Source of the DNA: Phycisphaerales bacterium UBA7708
Lineage (GTDB): Bacteria; Planctomycetota; Phycisphaerae; Sedimentisphaerales; Anaerohalosphaeraceae
Direction: 5' to 3'
DNA: 5,123 bases
NCBI GenBank assembly: GCA_002482415.1
Contig: DLFY01000040.1
Location: 1-5,123 of the forward strand
Shown in pieces: positions 1 to 5,123 of this stretch; position 1 is the stretch's first letter; each line of letters begins with the position of its first letter. The translations under genes and the position numbers were made by a program. The notes beneath the pieces were generated by a model. That model saw nothing but the letters and a program-made list of their open reading frames with translations. It was not told the origin of the DNA and did not search any database.

Positions 1-51
1 AAAAATGAATAACACGCAAAGACAACCGAATATAAGAAAACGATCCAACCT

Positions 52-71
52 GCTGGCTGCTGGAAGCCGGC
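52..71. repeat. Imperfect inverted repeat, 7-bp stem with 6-nt loop
   Basis: GCTGGCT (52-58) can pair with AGCCGGC (65-71), with one G-U pair (54/69) when read as + strand RNA; the loop is GCTGGA. No T-run follows, so it does not look like an intrinsic terminator. It overlaps the direct repeat at 59-82. Function unknown. Confidence 0.45.
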
Positions 72-82
72 CGCTGGAAGCC
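59..82. repeat. 10-bp direct repeat GCTGGAAGCC, two copies
   Basis: GCTGGAAGCC occurs at 59-68 and again, exact, at 73-82, separated by GGCC (14-bp period). This could be a small tandem duplication or part of an intergenic repeat whose left side lies outside the window. No function can be assigned. Confidence 0.6.
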
Positions 83-106
83 ATTTCACAAAACAAAGCT
101 ATTTTA

Positions 107-133
107 AATTTGTGTAATCTGCGAAATCTGTGG
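107..133. repeat. Three tandem 9-nt units, consensus AATCTGTGN
   Basis: The units are AATTTGTGT (107-115), AATCTGCGA (116-124) and AATCTGTGG (125-133), in perfect 9-nt register. The phrase resembles a short intergenic repeat that I recall from several PVC-group and other environmental genomes; that link is from memory. It is the source of the Asn-Leu-Cys/Arg repeat in the spurious frame across it. Confidence 0.6.
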
Positions 134-288
134 CTGCGCCGTCTTGCCGGAACGACAAAATCGTGTTATCTTACGCAATTGGCCGATAAAAGACCGCATA
201 ATATGCTGATCGTACTTGAAATTTCCCGTTTCGGCGCGGCTAAGTACAGTGGCTTCAACCACGTGCTGCTTTTACTCGCGGAATAATC

Positions 289-303
289 ATACCCGTTGGG
301 TAT
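289..303. promoter_or_regulatory. Perfect inverted repeat ATACCC-GTT-GGGTAT upstream of gatC
   Basis: Six-base arms (289-294 and 298-303) flank a 3-nt centre, 29 bp before the gatC start. The right arm overlaps a TATAAA box at 301-306. It could be an operator for a dimeric repressor or a small mRNA hairpin; nothing in the window identifies a cognate regulator. Confidence 0.35.
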
Positions 304-306
304 AAA
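301..306 (+). promoter_or_regulatory. Possible -10 box (TATAAA) of the gat operon
   Basis: TATAAA matches five of six bases of the sigma-70 type -10 consensus and would place transcription start near 312-314, about 20 nt before gatC. No acceptable -35 sequence is found 16-18 bp upstream (the area reads GCGGAA), and TG at 297-298 is one base off the extended -10 position. Treat as tentative. Confidence 0.25.
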
Positions 307-332
307 ACTATGTCTTTGATTTTGAGATACTT

Positions 333-641
333 ATGAGCAATCAAATTAATCGTCAGCAGGTTGAACGGGTCGCCCACCTGTCGCGACTCGATTTGACCGA
401 CCAGGAACTGGATTTGTTCAGTGGACAATTGTCGTCCATTGTTGAATACATCCAGAAACTCAACGAACTGGACACAAAAAATGTAGAACCGCTGGCCCAC
501 AGCCTGCCGGTGCACAACGTCTTCCGGCCAGACACACCACGGGCGTCGCTGCCAACCGAACAGGCTCTGGCCAACGCCCCCGACCGTGTGGATGATTTCT
601 ACAAGGTGCCGCAAATTCTCGATGACAATTCCGGAGCTTAA
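333..641 (+). CDS. gatC: GatC, subunit C of Asp-tRNA(Asn)/Glu-tRNA(Gln) amidotransferase
   Basis: Small cytoplasmic subunit of the GatCAB complex. In known structures GatC wraps around the GatA-GatB interface and stabilises it; it has no catalytic residues of its own. The 102-residue product has the usual family length (about 95-100). Seen in the sequence: an N-terminal helical segment with VAHLSRLDL (13-21), a second helix around IVEYIQKLNEL (36-46), the VEPLAH stretch (51-56), FRPD (64-67) and a C-terminal FYKVPQIL (89-96), all in the order expected for GatC. The ATG at 333 is preferred because the conserved N-terminal helix starts right after it. Its Shine-Dalgarno is weak (GAGA at 324-327). 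It is the first gene of a gatC-gatA-gatB operon, and gatA begins 25 bp after its stop. Identification is secure from motifs plus context. Confidence 0.96.
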   Translation: MSNQINRQQVERVAHLSRLDLTDQELDLFSGQLSSIVEYIQKLNELDTKNVEPLAHSLPVHNVFRPDTPRASLPTEQALANAPDRVDDFYKVPQILDDNSGA

Positions 642-653
642 CCGCTTTTTATC

Positions 654-657
654 AGGA
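654..657 (+). promoter_or_regulatory. Ribosome binding site of gatA (AGGA)
   Basis: AGGA sits 9 nt before the gatA ATG, within the 25-bp gatC-gatA gap. It is a modest but well-placed Shine-Dalgarno match and supports the start at 667. Confidence 0.55.
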
Positions 658-666
658 CTATAAATT

Positions 667-2130
667 ATGACTGACCACTTAACAGTCTTCAAACTTAAAC
701 AGGACATCGCCGCCGGCCGGGTTAAAAGCCGGGACATTACCCAGGCTATCCTCGACCGCATCAGTCGTTATGACTCCGCAATTGGGGCCTACCTGAGCGT
801 CTTTGCAGACAAGGCTTTAGAACAGGCCAAGGCCGTGGATGACAAAATCGCGGCCGGCCAGCCCGTCGGCCCATTGGCTGGTGTTCCCATCGCTATCAAA
901 GACAACCTCTGCTATACCGAAGGCCTGACCACCTGCGGCTCCAAGATTCTGGGCAACTTCAAGCCCCCCTACAATGCCCACGTGGTCGAGAAACTCCTTG
1001 CCGCGGATGCGGTTATCCTCGGCAAGACCAATCTCGACGAATTCGCAATGGGTTCCAGCACCGAAAACTCCGGCCTCCAAAAGACCGTCAATCCCTGGGA
1101 CAAAACCCGCGTCCCCGGCGGTTCCAGCGGCGGTTCGGCCGCAGCCGTCGCAGCGGGCCTGTGCTGTGCCGCTCTCGGTTCCGATACCGGCGGTTCCATC
1201 CGTCAGCCCGCTTCGTTTTGCGGCATCGTCGGCCTCAAGCCGACCTATGGCAGAGTTTCCCGTTATGGCCTGGTGGCTTACGGTTCCAGCCTCGACCAGA
1301 TCGGCCCAATGACCACCTGTGTCAAAGATGCCGCCATCCTGCTGCAAGTCCTGGCCGGCCACGACGAACGCGACAGCACCTCCGTCAATACCGAAACCGC
1401 CGCCGTGCCGGATTATCTGAATGCCCTCGAACAGGCCGTAACAGGCCTGAAAATCGCATACGTGCCGCAGTTTATCGAACAGGCCGAAGCCCCCGTTCGT
1501 GATGCGGTCAAAGCCGCACTGGAATTGTATAAATCCCTCGGGGCCAGCCTCGTCGAAGTCCGGATGCCGCATTTCGACTACTCCATCGCGGCCTATTACG
1601 TCATCGCCACCGCCGAAGCTTCCAGCAACCTGGCCCGCTTTGACGGCTGCCACTACGGCTACCGCTCACCCAGCGCCCGCGATTACGTGGAAGTCTATTC
1701 CAAATCCCGCGCCGAAGGGTTTGGTGCCGAAGTCAAACGCCGGATTATGCTGGGCACATTCGCCCTGTCCAGCGGCTATTATGACGCCTATTACCTCAAG
1801 GCCCTCAAGGTCCGCAACCTCATCCGCAAAGACTTTACCGAAGCCTTTGCAAAGGCTGACTGCCTGATGATGCCGGTCGCACCCAGTACCGCATTCAAAA
1901 TCGGTGAAAAGACCAGCGACCCGCTGCAGATGTATCTGGCCGACATTTATACTATCGCGGTCAACCTGGCCGGCGTGCCGGGCATCAGTATCCCCTGCGG
2001 ATTCGACAGCAATCGCCTGCCGGTCGGCCTGCAGATCATCGGCCCGACCTTCAGCGAAGACAAACTGCTCCGCATCGCCGCGATGTTCGAAAGCAAAACA
2101 GACTATCACCTGCAGAAACCTGCCTTATAA
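667..2130 (+). CDS. gatA: GatA, glutaminase/amidase subunit A of Asp-tRNA(Asn)/Glu-tRNA(Gln) amidotransferase
   Basis: Amidase-signature enzyme that hydrolyses glutamine and passes the ammonia through an internal channel to GatB, where it amidates the tRNA-bound Glu or Asp. The 487-residue product is full length for GatA. Visible motifs: GVPIAIKDN with Lys78; the glycine/serine-rich amidase signature at about 150-180, including [10 protein letters not shown] (151-160) and [12 protein letters not shown] (171-182); then [18 protein letters not shown]. The Ser-cisSer-Lys triad would be Ser177, Ser153 and Lys78, with the same spacing as the triad recalled for Staphylococcus aureus GatA (178, 154, 79). 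No catalytic residue is missing. The C-terminal part has the expected [12 protein letters not shown] and [10 protein letters not shown] segments. The ATG at 667 has AGGA at 654-657, a 9-nt spacing. The context gatC-gatA-gatB excludes a generic amidase. Confidence 0.98.
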   Translation: MTDHLTVFKLKQDIAAGRVKSRDITQAILDRISRYDSAIGAYLSVFADKALEQAKAVDDKIAAGQPVGPLAGVPIAIKDNLCYTEGLTTCGSKILGNFKPPYNAHVVEKLLAADAVILGKTNLDEFAMGSSTENSGLQKTVNPWDKTRVPGGSSGGSAAAVAAGLCCAALGSDTGGSIRQPASFCGIVGLKPTYGRVSRYGLVAYGSSLDQIGPMTTCVKDAAILLQVLAGHDERDSTSVNTETAAVPDYLNALEQAVTGLKIAYVPQFIEQAEAPVRDAVKAALELYKSLGASLVEVRMPHFDYSIAAYYVIATAEASSNLARFDGCHYGYRSPSARDYVEVYSKSRAEGFGAEVKRRIMLGTFALSSGYYDAYYLKALKVRNLIRKDFTEAFAKADCLMMPVAPSTAFKIGEKTSDPLQMYLADIYTIAVNLAGVPGISIPCGFDSNRLPVGLQIIGPTFSEDKLLRIAAMFESKTDYHLQKPAL

Positions 2131-2133
2131 GGA
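2129..2133 (+). promoter_or_regulatory. Ribosome binding site of gatB (AAGGA), overlapping the gatA stop
   Basis: AAGGA overlaps the last two bases of the gatA TAA. It is 9 nt from the ATG at 2143 but only 3 nt from the ATG at 2137, so it favours the downstream start. The overlap with the gatA stop fits translational coupling of GatA and GatB, subunits needed in equal amounts. Confidence 0.6.
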
Positions 2134-2142
2134 ACAATGCCA

Positions 2143-3627
<1,485 letters not shown>

Positions 3628-3656
3628 AAATCAGAACAAAACACAATAACGTCGTC

Positions 3657-3663
3657 GGAGGTG
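3657..3663 (+). promoter_or_regulatory. Strong ribosome binding site of the GH2 gene (GGAGGTG)
   Basis: GGAGGTG is the best Shine-Dalgarno match among the four genes. Its GGAGG core ends 5 nt before the ATG at 3667. It fixes that start and rules out the in-frame GTG at 3661, which lies inside it. The strong site suggests GH2 translation is set independently of the weaker gat sites. Confidence 0.7.
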
Positions 3664-3666
3664 TCT

Positions 3667-5123
3667 ATGGCAAGTCCACGGTATCGTTACGTCATGTCCT
3701 GTGCGTTGCTTTCAGGTCTTCTTGCAGGCTGGTCCGCCGCAGCCGACTCAACCGCGGCCCGGCCCTCTCAAAGCAGAGAGCGTCTGCTGATGGATTTCGA
3801 CTGGCGATTTGCCTTCGGCCATCCCTCTGATACCCAAAACGACTTCAATCATGCCACCGGCTTTTTCTCATATCTGGCCAAGGCAGGCTATGGTGATGGC
3901 CCTGCGGCGGCCAACTATAACGATATCACCTGGCGTCAGCTCAACCTGCCGCACGACTGGGCGGTCGAACTTCCCTTTGACGCCAACGGCAGCCACAGCC
4001 ACGGCTACAAGGCCCTGGGCCGGAAATTTCCCGAAACCAGTGTCGGCTGGTACCGCAAGGTTTTTGCCATCCCGGAATCCGATCTGGGTCAGCGTATCAG
4101 CGTGGAATTCGACGGCGTCTTTCGGGATTCGATGGTCTGGGTCAACGGCCATTACCTCGGCCGGCAGCCCAGCGGATACACGAGCTTTCGTTATGACATC
4201 ACCCCCTACCTGAATTACGGCCAGAACAATACCATCGCGGTCCGGGTGGATGCCACCATGGAGGAAGGCTGGTTTTATGAGGGCGCAGGCATCTATCGCC
4301 ATGTCTGGTTAGTCAAGACCGCACCGCTGCATATCACGCCGTATGGAATCTTCGTTCACACTGAAACCAAAAACGATACCGCCCTTGTCACCGTCCAAAC
4401 CACGGTCATCAATCAATACGATTCCAGCCAGGAATTTGAGATTGTCCACACCATTTTGGATGCTGAGGGCAAATCCACGACAGCTCAGCAGCTCAAGAAC
4501 CAGTCCCTGACGGCAGGCCAGACCTCCGATTTTCCATGCACCTTAACCGTGAATACCCCAAAGCTCTGGTCGCTTGAATCCCCCTATCTCTATAAGCTTG
4601 TCACCCTCATTCAATGTGATGGAAAAACGATTGACAGGGTTGAAACCCCATTCGGCATTCGCACCATTCGTTTTGACCCGGATAAGGGCTTCTTTCTGAA
4701 CGGCAAATCCGTCAAACTCAAAGGCACCAACAATCACCAGGACCACGCGGGGGTCGGCGCGGCTATTCCGGATGCTCTGCAGGAATTCCGCATTGCCCGT
4801 CTTAAAGACATGGGCTCCAATGCCTACCGCTGTTCGCATAATCCGCCGACCCCGGAACTGCTGGACGCCTGCGACCGGCTGGGCATGCTGGTCATCGACG
4901 AAAACCGCCTGATGGGAACCTCGCCTGAGATTCAGGAACAGCTCAAGACCATGATTTTGCGTGACCGGAATCACCCCAGTGTTATCCTCTGGTCGCTGGG
5001 CAACGAGGAATGGGCCATTGAAGGCAATATCATGGGGGCACGGATTGCTTCTGAGATGCAGGCGTTTGCTCAACGGCTGGACCCGACCCGCCGGATTACC
5101 GTTGCCATCAGCGGCGGCTGGGG
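3667..5123 (+). CDS. Secreted glycoside hydrolase family 2 protein, beta-galactosidase (GalA)-like; 3' end beyond the window
   Basis: The frame is open from the ATG at 3667 to the window edge: 485 codons plus two bases, no stop. Residues 1-26 look like a Sec signal peptide (basic RYRY, hydrophobic core, cleavage probably after the WSAAA run), so the enzyme should be exported. The GH2 sugar-binding beta-sandwich spans about 40-215, with LPHDW (94-98), VGWYRK (126-131), WVNGHYLG (158-165), GYTSF (170-174) and EGAGIYRHVW (205-214). An immunoglobulin-like domain covers about 217-330, ending in FGIRTIRF. The TIM barrel begins near 335, with NGKSVKLKGTNNHQDH (345-360), SHNPPTPELLDACDRLGM (390-407), DENRLMG (411-417) and RDRNHPSVILWSLGNEEW. 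Glu447 of the GNEE motif is the predicted acid/base; the nucleophile lies outside the window. The domain layout resembles GalA-type beta-galactosidases, but GH2 also contains glucuronidases and mannosidases, so the substrate is an inference. A GTG at 3661 is in frame but abuts the Shine-Dalgarno. Confidence 0.93.
   Translation, partial: MASPRYRYVMSCALLSGLLAGWSAAADSTAARPSQSRERLLMDFDWRFAFGHPSDTQNDFNHATGFFSYLAKAGYGDGPAAANYNDITWRQLNLPHDWAVELPFDANGSHSHGYKALGRKFPETSVGWYRKVFAIPESDLGQRISVEFDGVFRDSMVWVNGHYLGRQPSGYTSFRYDITPYLNYGQNNTIAVRVDATMEEGWFYEGAGIYRHVWLVKTAPLHITPYGIFVHTETKNDTALVTVQTTVINQYDSSQEFEIVHTILDAEGKSTTAQQLKNQSLTAGQTSDFPCTLTVNTPKLWSLESPYLYKLVTLIQCDGKTIDRVETPFGIRTIRFDPDKGFFLNGKSVKLKGTNNHQDHAGVGAAIPDALQEFRIARLKDMGSNAYRCSHNPPTPELLDACDRLGMLVIDENRLMGTSPEIQEQLKTMILRDRNHPSVILWSLGNEEWAIEGNIMGARIASEMQAFAQRLDPTRRITVAISGGW

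Larger units (their letters stand above)
1..332. other. Non-coding leader region upstream of gatC
   Basis: No gene is supported in this stretch. The only long forward frame (5-286, 93 codons) has no recognisable domain, no visible ribosome site and runs through short repeats, so I treat it as spurious. The region holds a hairpin and direct repeat near 52-82, three 9-nt repeat units at 107-133, and a palindrome with an overlapping TATAAA box at 289-306. The gat promoter probably lies here, but no pair of well-matched -35 and -10 boxes with good spacing is visible. Confidence 0.6.

Noticed and set aside
179..207. TTGGCC-N17-TATGCT as a sigma-70 promoter
   Set aside because: Spacing is right, but each box matches only four of six consensus bases; such pairs are expected by chance in a 330-bp AT-richer spacer.
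5..286. 93-codon forward frame before gatC
   Set aside because: No recognisable domain, no ribosome site visible at the left edge, and its residue pattern comes from the 9-nt and 10-nt DNA repeats it crosses. It looks like a chance frame in an intergenic repeat region.
817..1653. Long antisense frame (278 codons) inside gatA
   Set aside because: A shadow of the GC-rich codon pattern of gatA; glycine/alanine/aspartate-rich translation without any domain, on top of a clearly functional gene.
3694..3702. Cys12 of the GH2 protein as a lipoprotein attachment site
   Set aside because: The cysteine lies before the main hydrophobic core, preceded by V-M-S, which is a poor lipobox. A signal peptidase I site after the WSAAA run fits better.
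4543..5073. Antisense frame (176 codons) inside the GH2 gene, and smaller frames at 3809-4302
   Set aside because: They overlap the conserved GH2 domains in other frames and show no domain of their own.

Overview
The window carries a compact gatC-gatA-gatB operon, followed on the same strand by the first part of a gene for a secreted family 2 glycoside hydrolase that runs off the right edge. All supported genes are on the + strand. Layout: 1-332 non-coding leader with short repeats and inverted repeats; 333-641 gatC; 667-2130 gatA; 2143 (or 2137)-3627 gatB; a 39-bp gap; 3667-5123 the GH2 gene, incomplete at its 3' end.

The three gat genes encode the complete GatCAB amidotransferase. GatA releases ammonia from glutamine. 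GatB activates the side chain of mischarged Glu-tRNA(Gln) or Asp-tRNA(Asn) with ATP and amidates it. GatC holds the two together. The short gaps (25 bp, then 6 or 12 bp) and shared strand argue for one transcript. The catalytic triad of GatA and the signature motifs of GatB are intact, so the enzyme should be functional. The GH2 protein has an N-terminal export signal and resembles GalA-type beta-galactosidases. It acts outside the cytoplasm and has no obvious link to tRNA amidation. No terminator is visible between it and gatB, so it may be partly co-transcribed or may simply be a neighbour.

Organism: a moderately high-GC bacterium. A polysaccharide-degrading member of the Planctomycetota (Phycisphaerae-like) or a related PVC-group lineage is my best guess, from the style of the GatC and GH2 proteins and the 9-nt repeat phrase in the leader. 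This is an impression from memory, not a demonstrated assignment.

I see no undescribed system here. The most open parts are the leader (a palindrome overlapping a TATAAA box, a 9-nt triplicate repeat, and an 8-codon ORF overlapping the gatC start) and the substrate of the GH2 enzyme.
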